A DNA stretch of 64,000 nucleotides from Breoghania sp037026715 (GCF_037026715.1 NZ_JBANCG010000002.1:496001-560000); one strand, 5' to 3'. Positions 33,163 to 41,390 are shown, counted from the stretch's first letter. Notes: generated by a model from the letters alone, not told the origin. Numbers and translations: made by a program.

Positions 33163-33682
33163 GAAAATAATCCTTGACAGCGTCACGCTGATCTGGCAGC
33201 ATCATGCCATCGTCGGACAGGTGCGAGGATAAATCGCCTGGCGGGCTCCCGGTTCATGCGGGTGGCTGGCCGGACTTCTTGCGTTGCGCGGTTCGGGAAG
33301 GCGATTGTGGCCCATCCTTCGCGACGGCCGCTTCGCGACGGCCGCTTCGCGGCCTCCTCAAAGTCTGGCCCGAAAATGGTAGCGGGTTGTGTGCGCTTTC
33401 AACCTTTCACGCTCATGCCCCACCGCCGTCATTGCCCGGCGAAGTCCGGGCAATCCACCTCCAGCCGCAGCATTCGGGGCACGTGCTGGATCACCCGGAC
33501 TTCGCCGGGTGATGACGATGGAGGGGTATGAAAGCGCTTAGACTTCGACGTGAAGAACCGGTTACCATTTACGGGCCAGACTCTCGGGAGACCGCAAAGC
33601 GGCCGTCTTGAAGGATGGGCCCCTTGCACCGAAACCGGCCCTTTCGACGCTCCTGTTTCCCTTCATTCACCGCGAGGTCTTC
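33163..33682. other. Intergenic region between the flavodoxin gene and the GTA cluster
   Basis: 520 bases, mostly filled by the nested palindromic element at 33309-33621. TTGACA at 33174-33179 is a possible -35 but lacks a convincing -10. No gene is supported; short open frames here follow the repeat. Confidence 0.5.
33309..33621. repeat. Nested palindromic element, family A, copy 1
   Basis: Outer arms GGCCCATCCTT (33309-33319) and AAGGATGGGCC (33611-33621), middle arms GTCTGGCCCG.AAATGGTA (from 33363) and its complement (ending 33582), and an inner pair of hairpins CCCGGCGAAGTCCGGG / CACCCGGACTTCGCCGGGTG. The 33363-33582 part recurs at 61852-62069 with high similarity. The left arm contains a 16-bp tandem duplication. 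No coding capacity. Confidence 0.85.
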
Positions 33683-34243
33683 ATGACGGCAGAGCCACCC
33701 GCTGCTGCGCGCACGCGCAACCGTGTCGATGAAGAGACGCTCGCCAAAGCCCGGCTTCTCTACGAAGGCGATGCGGAGATGCCGCAGACGCAGATCGCCC
33801 GGGATCTCGGCATCGCGATCGGGACGCTCACCTATCATGCTCGGGAAAACGGCTGGGTTCGGGCCGAGGGGGCGCGGATGTACCGTACCGGCGACAGCCG
33901 GTCGCGGCGGGAGAAGCTGGTGGCCCGGCTCTACCGCGCCTTCGAGCGTCAGGTGGGCGAGTTGGAGGAACGGCTCGGCGTCCGGCTGAAGGCGCGGGCC
34001 GACGGTGAGCCGGCCGAGACGCTCTTCGACGATCGCGATGCCAGGCTTCTTTCAACGCTCGCCCAGACGCTTTCCCGCCTCGTGACGCTCGATGCGGCGT
34101 GGAGCGGCGGGGAGGCCGGCGCGAATGCGCAAGGGGCGGACGCAGAAGGAGACGGGACCCTTGACGAATTCCGCCGAAGCCTTGCGCAGCGCCTTGAGGC
34201 GCTCATCGAGAGCCCGGATCGAGGCGCTGCTAGCGAGCCTTGA
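33683..34243 (+). CDS. GTA gp1, small terminase-like protein
   Basis: 186 residues. Residues about 15-60 hold a homeodomain-like HTH: ETLAKARLLYEGDAEMPQTQ then IARDLGIAIGTLTYHARENG, suited to recognising DNA for packaging. The remainder is helical (KLVARLYRAFERQVGELEER), as in terminase small subunits that form rings. ATG 33683 follows GAGG. Its 3' end overlaps the start region of the large terminase. GTAs package DNA with little sequence specificity, so the DNA-recognition role may be relaxed. Confidence 0.8.
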   Translation: MTAEPPAAARTRNRVDEETLAKARLLYEGDAEMPQTQIARDLGIAIGTLTYHARENGWVRAEGARMYRTGDSRSRREKLVARLYRAFERQVGELEERLGVRLKARADGEPAETLFDDRDARLLSTLAQTLSRLVTLDAAWSGGEAGANAQGADAEGDGTLDEFRRSLAQRLEALIESPDRGAASEP

Positions 34244-35492
34244 CGCCCGCGAGATCGACCGTCTTGCCCACGACTTCGCGCTCTTCGCCAGGCCCGACCA
34301 GATGCCGCCTGAAGGCAACTGGACGACCTGGCTCGTCATGGGCGGGCGCGGGGCGGGCAAGACGCGCACGGGGGCGGAATGGGTGCGCGGCATGGCGCTG
34401 GGGCTTTCCCCCTATGCACGCGAGCCGGTCGGCCGCATCGCGCTGGTGGGAGAGACGCAAGGCGACGTGCGTGAGGTGATGGTGGAGGGCGTCTCGGGCC
34501 TTCTCGCCGTGCATCCGGCCGGCCAGCGCCCGCAATGGCAGCCCTCGCGCCGCCGCCTGGAATGGGCGAACGGCGCGGTGGCGCAAGCCTTTTCCGCCGA
34601 GGACCCGGAGGCGCTGCGCGGACCGCAATTCGCCGCCGCCTGGTGCGACGAACTCGCCAAATGGAAGAACGCCGAGGAGACATGGGACATGCTGCAATTC
34701 GGATTGAGACTGGGCGAGCGGCCGCGTCAGGTGGCGACCACCACCCCGCGCCCCATCGCGCTGATGAAACGCCTGCTCGCCGATCCGCTGACGACGGTGA
34801 GCCGGGCCGCGACCCGCGACAACGCCACCAATCTGGCACCGGGTTTTCTGGAGGCGATCGTCGGCCGCTACGCCGGAACAAGGCTCGGCCGTCAGGAGCT
34901 TGACGGCGAGCTGATCGAGGACCGGCAGGACGCGCTGTGGCGGCGCGAGGCGATCGAGGAGACGCGGGCAACGGCTGCCCCGCGCCTGGGCCGCATCGTC
35001 GTGGCTGTCGATCCGCCGGCCTCATCGGGAAAGGGCGCGGATGCCTGCGGCCTTGTCGTCGCGGGGCTTGGTGCCGACGGTCATGCCTATGTGCTCGCCG
35101 ACGGCACGATGGAGGAGGTGCGCCCCGCGCGCTGGGGCCGGGCGGCCATCGCGCTCTATCACCGCCATGCGGCCGATTGCCTGATCGCGGAGGTCAACCA
35201 GGGCGGCGAGATGGTGACCGCGGTTCTCTCCGGCATCGATCCTTCCGTGCCGGTGAAGCCGGTCAGGGCCACGCGCGGCAAGTGGCTCCGGGCCGAGCCG
35301 GTGGCGGCCCTCTACGAGCAGGGTCGGGTGCACCATGTCGGCGCGTTCTCAAAACTTGAGGACGAAATGTGCGACTTCGGCCTCGACGGCCTGAGTTCCG
35401 GCCGCTCGCCCGACCGGCTGGATGCGCTCGTCTGGGCGCTCACCGCGCTGATGCTGAGCGAGAGCGGCGAGCCGAAGGTGCGAGCGATGTGA
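34161..35492 (+). CDS. GTA gp2, large terminase subunit
   Basis: DNA-packaging motor, 443 residues. Walker A GGRGAGKT at 61-68 in LVMGGRGAGKTRTGAEWV; the ATPase core continues with FSAEDPEALRGPQFAAAWCD (Walker B-like region). The C-terminal RuvC-like nuclease has VVAVDPPASSGKGAD and DRLDALVWAL, supplying acidic metal ligands. The TTG start at 34161 is chosen for AAGGAG nine bases upstream and for matching the usual GTA start; ATG 34125 is the alternative. All active-site residues appear intact, so it should be functional. Confidence 0.93.
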   Translation: MTNSAEALRSALRRSSRARIEALLASLDAREIDRLAHDFALFARPDQMPPEGNWTTWLVMGGRGAGKTRTGAEWVRGMALGLSPYAREPVGRIALVGETQGDVREVMVEGVSGLLAVHPAGQRPQWQPSRRRLEWANGAVAQAFSAEDPEALRGPQFAAAWCDELAKWKNAEETWDMLQFGLRLGERPRQVATTTPRPIALMKRLLADPLTTVSRAATRDNATNLAPGFLEAIVGRYAGTRLGRQELDGELIEDRQDALWRREAIEETRATAAPRLGRIVVAVDPPASSGKGADACGLVVAGLGADGHAYVLADGTMEEVRPARWGRAAIALYHRHAADCLIAEVNQGGEMVTAVLSGIDPSVPVKPVRATRGKWLRAEPVAALYEQGRVHHVGAFSKLEDEMCDFGLDGLSSGRSPDRLDALVWALTALMLSESGEPKVRAM

Positions 35493-35524
35493 GCGATATT
35501 CGGTCCCGCCGTATACCGAGAGTT

Positions 35525-35680
35525 TGCAGCTTGCGCCCGTCTCCCCCCTTGTGGGGGAGATGTCACCCGCAGGGTGACAGAGGGGGGCAAGGCAGCAGGC
35601 TCGGTGCGGGTGGCTCACCCCCCCTCTGTCGGCATTCGCCGACATCTCCCCCGCACGGGGGGAGAGGGGTGCAAGCGGCT
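35525..35680. repeat. Palindromic element, family C, copy 1
   Basis: Hairpin units CTCCCCCCTTGTGGGGGAG, TGTCACCCGCAGGGTGACA and CTGTCGGCATTCGCCGACAT with a closing CTCCCCC-GCACGGGGGGAG. Starts 33 bases after the terL stop. The same architecture recurs at 39385-39540. It separates terL from a minus-strand gene. Confidence 0.8.
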
Positions 35681-35703
35681 GGCCAATGGGCCATTGGTCG
35701 GGA

Positions 35704-35907
35704 TTACCGGCAGATGCGGCGGTAGCCGACGAACTTGTTCGACTGCGTCTCCGGATCCCACTTGTAGGCGGGCATCTCGTAGCAGTCGCGCGGGGCTTCG
35801 GCGCGGCGGGCGGCGTCGCCGGAATTGGTGGTGGCAAGCGTTGCCGCTATGCCGGAGACGAGGGCGATGCCGAAGGTCACGACGGCGAGGAAGATCTTGT
35901 AGAACAT
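35704..35907 (-). CDS. Small secreted protein, paralogue of the 36222-36530 protein
   Basis: 67 residues. A signal or anchor helix (FLAVVTFGIALVSGIAATLA) then a short domain ending KWDPETQSNKFVGYRRICR. The C-terminus shares the pattern W-D-P-x-x-Q...VGYR-x-(I/V)CR and an upstream cysteine with the larger neighbouring protein. ATG 35907 follows AAAGGAGA. It is on the opposite strand to the GTA genes and is not part of the particle module. Function is unknown; probably periplasmic with one disulfide. Confidence 0.7.
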   Translation of the reverse strand: MFYKIFLAVVTFGIALVSGIAATLATTNSGDAARRAEAPRDCYEMPAYKWDPETQSNKFVGYRRICR

Positions 35908-36221
35908 GGCTTTCTGTCTCCTTTCTGGCGGCCGGCTTTTGGTCCGGCGAGCGGAGCGGAATAAACGCTAGCTCCCGCCTGTGACGGCCGTGTGGCGACG
36001 ATGGGGAGATATGGTGTGCTCCATCCGATTGCTGTGACCGCAATCACACACGGGCTCCATTATCGGTAAAACCACGCTTATCCGCCGCGTTTGAACCGCC
36101 GCTGAACGGGCTGTTCACGGCCCGTGCAACGCGGAGGCCGGCGCGACGGCCTCTTTTCGGACGCAAAGAAGCCCCGGGCGGGAAGACCGGGGCTTCTTTC
36201 GCGGATGTCAGGTCGTGGGCG
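35908..36221. other. Spacer between the two paralogous minus-strand genes
   Basis: 314 bases. It contains the terminator of the larger gene (36165-36200) and the upstream region of the smaller one. No promoter pair was identified with confidence and no further gene is supported. Confidence 0.45.
36165..36200 (-). terminator. Intrinsic terminator of the 36222-36530 gene
   Basis: AAAGAAGCCCCGG (36165-36177) and CCGGGGCTTCTTT (36187-36199) are perfect complements. Read on the minus strand the stem is followed by TTTGCG; its A/T-rich base makes it potentially bidirectional. Confidence 0.8.
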
Positions 36222-36530
36222 TTACCGGCAGACGGTGCGGTAGCCGACGACGACGCGGCGCTGGTAGTAGGGATCCCAGCGGCGGACCGGCTTGTCCCAG
36301 CAGTGGCGGGGACGCGGGGCGTAGTAGTCGTCGCGGTAGTAGCCCCGGTCGTAATAGCGGTCGCGGTAGCTGCCGGCGACGATGGCGCCGGTGGCGAGCC
36401 CGATGACGGCGCCGGCGGCAAACGCGCCCTTCTTGCCGTTCTTGGCTTCCGCCGAACCGGTGGTGGCGGCGATGCCCGACGTGGCGACGATGGCGACGGT
36501 CAGGGCGGCGATGGCGGTCTTGCGAAACAT
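36222..36530 (-). CDS. Small secreted glycine-zipper protein with WDP...VGYRTVCR C-terminus
   Basis: 102 residues. A signal sequence (AIAALTVAIVATSGIAATTG) is followed by a glycine-zipper-like segment (GAFAAGAVIGLATGAIVAGS), a Tyr/Arg/Asp-rich stretch (RYYDRGYYRDDYYAPR) and the C-terminal motif CWDKPVRRWDPYYQRRVVVG then YRTVCR. This type of short BA14K-like or glycine-zipper surface protein is common in Hyphomicrobiales. The neighbouring 67-residue gene repeats the last motif. Opposite strand to the GTA genes. Function is unknown. Confidence 0.75.
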   Translation of the reverse strand: MFRKTAIAALTVAIVATSGIAATTGSAEAKNGKKGAFAAGAVIGLATGAIVAGSYRDRYYDRGYYRDDYYAPRPRHCWDKPVRRWDPYYQRRVVVGYRTVCR

Positions 36531-36707
36531 CGTGTCATTCCCTCTGGAAGGTGGCCGGTTCTCGGCCGGTTGAAGGCGCCCTGGGGAGGCGGGGATCTCC
36601 CTTGCGCCGATGATTTGAGATTAGCGACGCAACGTCATTGCCGCTGTGACGGCGGTCACGACCGCGGCGGTTTGCGAACACGCCCGCGAGCCAGACAGGA
36701 TCATCCC

Positions 36708-37973
36708 ATGAGCCTCTTCGATCTCTTTCGCCCGGCGCCCGCAAAGGCGCCGACGCCCTCCTTTGCCACGGCGGCTCACAAGACGCCCGACGCCAAGGCC
36801 TCGCGCACCGGGCCGCTCATCGCCCTGCACGGGGCCGGTCAGCCGGTGTGGACCCCGCGCGACTACGCGGCGCTCGCCCGGGAAGGCTTTGCGCGCAATC
36901 CCGTCGTCCACCGCGCGGTGAGGATGATTTCCGAGGCCGCTGCGTCCGTGCCGTGGATCCTCTACGAGGGCGAGACCGAGCTCGACGCCCACCCGCTCAT
37001 CGACCTCATCGCCCGCCCCAACCCGCGCCAGGCCGGCGGCGATTTTCTGGAAACCGTCTACGGACACCTGCTGGTCGCCGGCAACGCCTATGTGGAGGCT
37101 GTCAGCCTCGACGGCACCTTGCGCGAGCTGCATGCGCTGAGGCCCGACCGGATGAAGGTGATCGCCGGGGCCGACGGGTGGCCGGAGGCTTTCGAATACA
37201 CGGTCGCCGGCCGCAGCGTGCGGCTTTCGGCGGACGGCAGGGAGGGCGAGAGCGGGGAGGGGATGCCGCCGGTTCTGCACCTGAAGCTCTTTCATCCGCT
37301 CAACGACCATTACGGCTTCGCCCCCATCGAGGCGGCGCAGGTGGCGCTTGATGTGCACAACGCGGCCGGTGCCTGGAACAAGGCGCTGCTGGACAATGCC
37401 GCCCGGCCGTCGGGTGCGCTGGTCTATGCGGCGCGCGAGGGCGGCAACCTGACGGACGAACAGTTCGAGCGGCTGAAGGGCGAGCTGGAGGAGGGCTACC
37501 AGGGCGCGCGCAATGCCGGCCGGCCTCTGCTTCTGGAAGGCGGGCTCGACTGGAAGCCGATGGGGCTAACCCCGCAGGAGATGGATTTCATCGGTGCCAA
37601 GAACCAGGCGGCGAGAGAGATCGCGCTCGCCTTCGGCGTGCCGCCGATGCTCTTGGGGATTCCCGGCGACAACACCTATTCCAACTACCAGGAGGCCAAC
37701 CGCGCGCTGTGGCGCCAGACCGTGCTGCCGCTCGTCTCGCGCACCGCACGCGCGCTCACCAACTGGCTGAGGCCGCATTTCGGCGAGGGCCTGAGGCTCG
37801 GCTGGGACACGGATCAGGTGGAGGCGCTGTCAGCCGAACGCGAGGCGCTGTGGCGCCGTCTCGGCAACGCCGATTTCCTCACCCAGGAGGAAAAGCGCCA
37901 AGCTGTCGGCTACTCGCCCGACGGCGGGCCGCAGTCGGCACCCGCCACCCCGCTTACAGGCAAAGGCGCGTGA
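36708..37973 (+). CDS. GTA gp3, HK97-family portal protein
   Basis: Forms the dodecameric DNA gate at the capsid vertex, 421 residues. ATG 36708 (MSLFDLFRPAP) follows AGGA. Portal motifs: ARNPVVHRAVRMISEAAASV (about residues 63-82), VYGHLLVAGNAYVEAVSLDG, LKLFHPLNDHYGFAPIEAA and FGVPPMLLGIPGDNTYSNYQ (about 305-324). Typical GTA length. The next gene begins two bases after its stop. Confidence 0.95.
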   Translation: MSLFDLFRPAPAKAPTPSFATAAHKTPDAKASRTGPLIALHGAGQPVWTPRDYAALAREGFARNPVVHRAVRMISEAAASVPWILYEGETELDAHPLIDLIARPNPRQAGGDFLETVYGHLLVAGNAYVEAVSLDGTLRELHALRPDRMKVIAGADGWPEAFEYTVAGRSVRLSADGREGESGEGMPPVLHLKLFHPLNDHYGFAPIEAAQVALDVHNAAGAWNKALLDNAARPSGALVYAAREGGNLTDEQFERLKGELEEGYQGARNAGRPLLLEGGLDWKPMGLTPQEMDFIGAKNQAAREIALAFGVPPMLLGIPGDNTYSNYQEANRALWRQTVLPLVSRTARALTNWLRPHFGEGLRLGWDTDQVEALSAEREALWRRLGNADFLTQEEKRQAVGYSPDGGPQSAPATPLTGKGA

Positions 37974-37974
37974 T

Positions 37975-38163
37975 GTGGAGGACGTCACCCGATCGGTCAT
38001 CGAGCGGGGCGACCTTGCGCATCTGGCGCTGTTCCTGTGGGCGTCGGGCGCGAGCTCGCTGCTCGTATGGGCCTTGCGGGAACTTGCGCTCTCGAACCGC
38101 CGGTTCAACGATTTCGTTCAGGAAATCGCCCGCTTGAATCAACGCTTCAACGGCCGCGAGTGA
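37975..38163 (+). CDS. GTA gp3.5-like small protein
   Basis: 62 residues, GTG start at 37975 just after the portal stop. It has the layout of the small orf between portal and protease in RcGTA clusters: DVTRSVIERGDLAHLALFLW, a hydrophobic stretch GASSLLVWALRELA, and a helical tail. Position and size support the assignment; the role in the particle is unclear. Confidence 0.75.
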   Translation: MEDVTRSVIERGDLAHLALFLWASGASSLLVWALRELALSNRRFNDFVQEIARLNQRFNGRE

Positions 38164-38314
38164 GGTTTCAGGGAACCCGGCCAAGGGATTCCACGGACTC
38201 ATCTTTTGACCGGTGTTGAAGCGCGGTCCCAACATGCGGAAGCCTTCCGCCAAAGCGGCGCGGGCGTCCGCGCACTCTCTTTTCCATCCCCCGAACGACA
38301 GGAACAGCAAAGCC

Positions 38315-38488
38315 ATGCAGGCGCTTCATCGGATTCGCATTTTCGCCGCGCGCGAGCCCCGCCGTCCGGCCCATGCCGAAATCTTCGCCCGCTTCGCCCG
38401 TACTCTGGAGCAGACGCTGGAACGGGTGCTGGCGAAACCCGGTCCGGCGCACCGGCCGAACCCCCGCGTGCGCCGCGCGCTGCGCTGA
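38315..38488 (+). CDS. Small basic ORF between gp3.5 and gp4, doubtful
   Basis: 57 residues, Arg-rich: MQALHRIRIFAAREPRRPAH then a helical FARFARTLEQTLERVL. An AGGA element lies upstream of ATG 38315. It fills the space before the protease gene and is in the same orientation, but I do not recognise it as a known GTA component. It may be lineage-specific or spurious. Confidence 0.35.
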   Translation: MQALHRIRIFAAREPRRPAHAEIFARFARTLEQTLERVLAKPGPAHRPNPRVRRALR

Positions 38489-38500
38489 GGGAGGGAACTC

Positions 38501-39070
38501 ATGCAGATCATGCAGGACGTACTTCCAGCCGGGGCCCCACCGCAGGGCGGGCCGGCCCTGCCGCCAGTGAGCATCGCCGACACGGGGGTCTTCACCGGCT
38601 ATGCCGCCCTTTTCGGCGTGGCCGATCTCGGGCGCGACATCCTCATGCCCGGCGCCTTTGCCGGAACGCTCAGGCAGCGCGGTGCCTCCGGCGTCAAGCT
38701 GCTCTACCAGCACGAGCCGGGCGAACCGATCGGGCGCTGGCTGGAGATCGTCGAGGATGCGCGCGGGCTCAAGGTTCGCGGCGAACTGATGCCCGAACTT
38801 GCCCGGGCGCGCGAGGTCGCCTCGCTGATGCGGGCCGGCGTTCTGGACGGGCTTTCCATCGGCTTTCGCACGGTCAGGGGCAAGCGCGATGCGCGCACCG
38901 GCATCCGCCGCATTCACGAGGTCGACCTGTGGGAGATCTCCGTCGTCACCTTCCCGATGCAGGAGGGTGCGCGCATCGACGCGATGAAGCGGGCCTCAGC
39001 GCCGTCGGCCGGCCTCAGGCTTCGGCGGGCAGCCCGGCGGATGCGGCTCGATGCCCTGATGCGGGCGTGA
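38501..39070 (+). CDS. GTA gp4, HK97-family prohead protease
   Basis: Processes the capsid protein during maturation, 189 residues. Start ATG 38501 follows GGAGGGA. The core reads FTGYAALFGVADLGRDILMP, then catalytic His71 in LLYQHEPGEPIG, Ser119 in GVLDGLSIGFR, and EISVVTFPMQEGARI, the expected S78-type serine protease pattern. All catalytic elements are present. Followed by a 625-base region of repeats before the capsid gene, unusual for a GTA. Confidence 0.94.
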   Translation: MQIMQDVLPAGAPPQGGPALPPVSIADTGVFTGYAALFGVADLGRDILMPGAFAGTLRQRGASGVKLLYQHEPGEPIGRWLEIVEDARGLKVRGELMPELARAREVASLMRAGVLDGLSIGFRTVRGKRDARTGIRRIHEVDLWEISVVTFPMQEGARIDAMKRASAPSAGLRLRRAARRMRLDALMRA

Positions 39071-39144
39071 CGCGCCGGTGAACCGGATGATGCACGGCAA
39101 AACTGGGGTGCGCAGCCGAGGGGGCGACCGGCCCCCACGACAGG

Positions 39145-39252
39145 TGTCATCCTCGCGAAGGCGGGGATCCAGCATTCCAGAGACGGTGCTGTCCTGCCCC
39201 ATAACCCGATCCTTTGGTTACTGGATCCCCGCCTTCGCGGGGATGACAACGG
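39145..39252. repeat. Palindromic element, family B, copy 1
   Basis: TGTCATCCTCGCGAAGGCGGGGATCCAG-type left arm and the complementary CTGGATCCCCGCCTTCGCGGGGATGACA right arm, with about 50 bases between containing CATTCCAGA and CCATAACCCGAT. A second copy lies at 42741-42853. Confidence 0.85.
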
Positions 39253-39384
39253 TGGGATGGCAAGGCTTGCGGCACAAGCGAACGCCTGCATACGTCTAAC
39301 CGCCCCGCTCCGCCGCATTCTCGATCGTCATTGCCCGGACGAGGCCTGGGGATGACGGCGGAAAGGACTGTCGTGCGGGTACCA

Positions 39385-39540
39385 CTTGCTCCCCTCTCCC
39401 CCCTTGCGGGGGAGATGTCACGCGATCCGCGTGACAGAGGGGGTAACGCCGCTTGCTCCGAACCTGCCGCTTTACCCCCCTCTGTCGGCTGAAGCCGACA
39501 TCTCCCCTGCAAGGGGGGGGGGAGAGGGGTGCAAGCGGCA
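39385..39540. repeat. Palindromic element, family C, copy 2
   Basis: The same chain of hairpins as at 35525-35680: CTCCCCCCTTGCGGGGGAG, TGTCACGCGATCCGCGTGACA, CTGTCGGCTGAAGCCGACAT and CTCCCCTGCAAGGGGGG, ending in GAGAGGGGTGCAAGCGGC as in copy 1. Confidence 0.85.
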
Positions 39541-39695
39541 CTGTCACGGGCCACGACTTTTCCCGCACACCCTCCACTGTCATTGCCCGGCGGAGAGTGT
39601 TCGTCTTGGGGGCGGCTCCTCAAAAGGCATCATCCCCGGCCCCGTATTTCTCTCTCTCAAACCCGATCGTCCACCCTTCACGAAAGGTGCGTGAA

Positions 39696-41015
39696 ATGAC
39701 TGACATTATGGAACATAAAGCGACGTCCGGCGGGGCGTCGGAATATGGATCGCCGGTGCGCGAGACCCCGGTGCACGAGACCAAGGTGGCGGCTATGCCG
39801 GCAGTGGATTCGGACGCCGGGCTCGACGAATTCCTCAATGCTTTCGAGGAGTTCAAGGCGGCAAATGATTCAAGGCTGAAAGCGCTGGAGACGCGCGGCG
39901 ACGTGCTTCACGACGAAAAGCTGGAGCGCATCAACTCCGCGCTCGATGAGCTGATGCTGAAGTCCCGTCGTCCTGGTCTGGGTGGGGCCAGTCTCGGTGG
40001 GGGCGGTCTTGCCGGTTCGGGCAGCCGCTTCCGCCCTGCGCAGGCGATCGAGCACCGCTCCGCCTTCGAGGCCTATATCCGCACCGGCCGTGAGGACCGG
40101 CTGCGCGGGCTGGAGGAAAAGGCGCTTTCCGTTTCCTCCGATCCCGACGGCGGCTACCTGGTGCCTGAGGAGACGGAAGGCCACGTGCTGTCGCGGCTCG
40201 CCAGCATCTCGCCGATCCGGGCGATCGCCGGCAGCCGGCAGGTTTCGGCCTCCATCTTCAAGAAGCCTTTCGCGACGACGGGGGCGGCGACCGGCTGGGT
40301 CGGCGAGGCGGACGCCCGCGCCCAGACCGCGACGCCGACGCTTGCCGAACTCTCCTTCCCGACGATGGAGCTCTACGCAATGCCGGCGGCGACCGCGACG
40401 CTGCTGGAGGACGCGGCGGTCAATGTCGACGAGTGGATCGCGCAGGAAGTGGAGATGGCGTTTGCCGAACAGGAGGGCGCGGCCTTCATCAACGGCGACG
40501 GCAACAACAAGCCGCGCGGCTTCCTCGACTATCCGACCGTCTCCGAAAACGCGTGGACCTGGGGCAAGATCGGCACGCTTTCGACCGGTGTCGCCGGCGG
40601 GCTGCCGACGTCGGCCGGCTCCGACGTGCTGATCGACCTGATCTATTCGCTCAAGGCCGGCCATCGCCAGAACGCCCACTGGGTGATGAACCGGCACACG
40701 CAGGGCGAGATCCGCAAGCTGAAGGATGCCGACGGCAACTATCTCTGGCAGCCGCCCGCCGGTGTCGGGGCCAGCGCCTCGCTGATGAACTTCCCGATCA
40801 CGGAAGCGGAGGACATGCCCGACATCGCCACGGACGCGACGCCCATCGCCTTCGGCGATTTCGCTCGCGGCTATCTGGTTGTCGACCGTCTCGGCCTGCG
40901 CGTGCTGCGCGATCCCTATTCCGCCAAGCCCTACGTGCTGTTCTACACGACCAAGCGCGTCGGCGGCGGGGTGCAGGATTTCGACGCCATCAAGCTGCTG
41001 GCCTTCTCCGCCTGA
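39696..41015 (+). CDS. GTA gp5, HK97-fold major capsid protein
   Basis: 439 residues. An N-terminal scaffold-like delta domain (about residues 40-92, FLNAFEEFKAANDSRLKAL and helical continuation) and a Gly-rich linker (93-110) precede the mature capsid, which starts around SAFEAYIRTGREDRLRG. Signatures: PDGGYLVPEETEGHVLSRLA, TAATLLEDAAVNVDEWIAQE-like helix, and FINGDGNNKPRGFLDY. ATG 39696 is chosen; in-frame readings upstream pass through the repeat. Cleaved by gp4 in related systems. Confidence 0.95.
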   Translation: MTDIMEHKATSGGASEYGSPVRETPVHETKVAAMPAVDSDAGLDEFLNAFEEFKAANDSRLKALETRGDVLHDEKLERINSALDELMLKSRRPGLGGASLGGGGLAGSGSRFRPAQAIEHRSAFEAYIRTGREDRLRGLEEKALSVSSDPDGGYLVPEETEGHVLSRLASISPIRAIAGSRQVSASIFKKPFATTGAATGWVGEADARAQTATPTLAELSFPTMELYAMPAATATLLEDAAVNVDEWIAQEVEMAFAEQEGAAFINGDGNNKPRGFLDYPTVSENAWTWGKIGTLSTGVAGGLPTSAGSDVLIDLIYSLKAGHRQNAHWVMNRHTQGEIRKLKDADGNYLWQPPAGVGASASLMNFPITEAEDMPDIATDATPIAFGDFARGYLVVDRLGLRVLRDPYSAKPYVLFYTTKRVGGGVQDFDAIKLLAFSA

Positions 41016-41390
41016 CGTCCCTCCCGCGGCCGGTCCCCTCCCGCCGGCCGTCCCCCGGGCGGCCCCGTTCTCGAATGAGGGCGGGGCCGCTTGGGAGGCT
41101 CGATGTGCGACTGGTCCTGATCACCTCTCCCATTGGGAGAGGTCGGACCGAAGGTCCGGGTGAGGGGATGGGATATCTCCGTATCCATGAGAACCCGATA
41201 CCCCTCACCCTAACCGTCTCCCCATGGGAGAGGGGACTGGTTCGGCGCAGGGGGCGGGCTCGGTGCTCAGGTCGCTGGCCCCTGGTTGTTGTTCCCTCCC
41301 CCCGTCATCCCCGGTCAAGCCGGGCATGACGAATACGGAGAGCGCGGCAGTACCCGCTCTCATTTTCTTCCCTCTCATCACGAGGTTCCC
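41016..41390. other. Gap between capsid and gp6 holding a palindromic element
   Basis: 375 bases, occupied mainly by the family D element (41122-41238) and a short CATCCCCGGTCAAGCCGGGCATG hairpin near 41304-41330. No gene is supported. Confidence 0.6.
41122..41238. repeat. Palindromic element, family D
   Basis: CACCTCTCCCATTGGGAGAGGT, then GGACCGAAGGTCC, GGGTGAGGGGA and a spacer, closed by CCCCTCACCC, CGTCTCCCCATGGGAGAGG. The arrangement is like family C but the sequence differs. Only this copy was seen in the window. Confidence 0.75.

Larger units (their letters stand above)
39071..39695. other. Repeat-filled gap between gp4 and the capsid gene
   Basis: 625 bases with two complete palindromic elements (family B at 39145-39252, family C at 39385-39540), a fragment of a family A hairpin near 39327-39361 and another CATTGCCCGG fragment near 39581. 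No gene is supported. Confidence 0.7.

Noticed and set aside
33174..33202. TTGACA as the promoter of the GTA cluster
   Set aside because: No acceptable -10 lies 16-18 bases downstream and a 313-bp repeat separates it from gp1.
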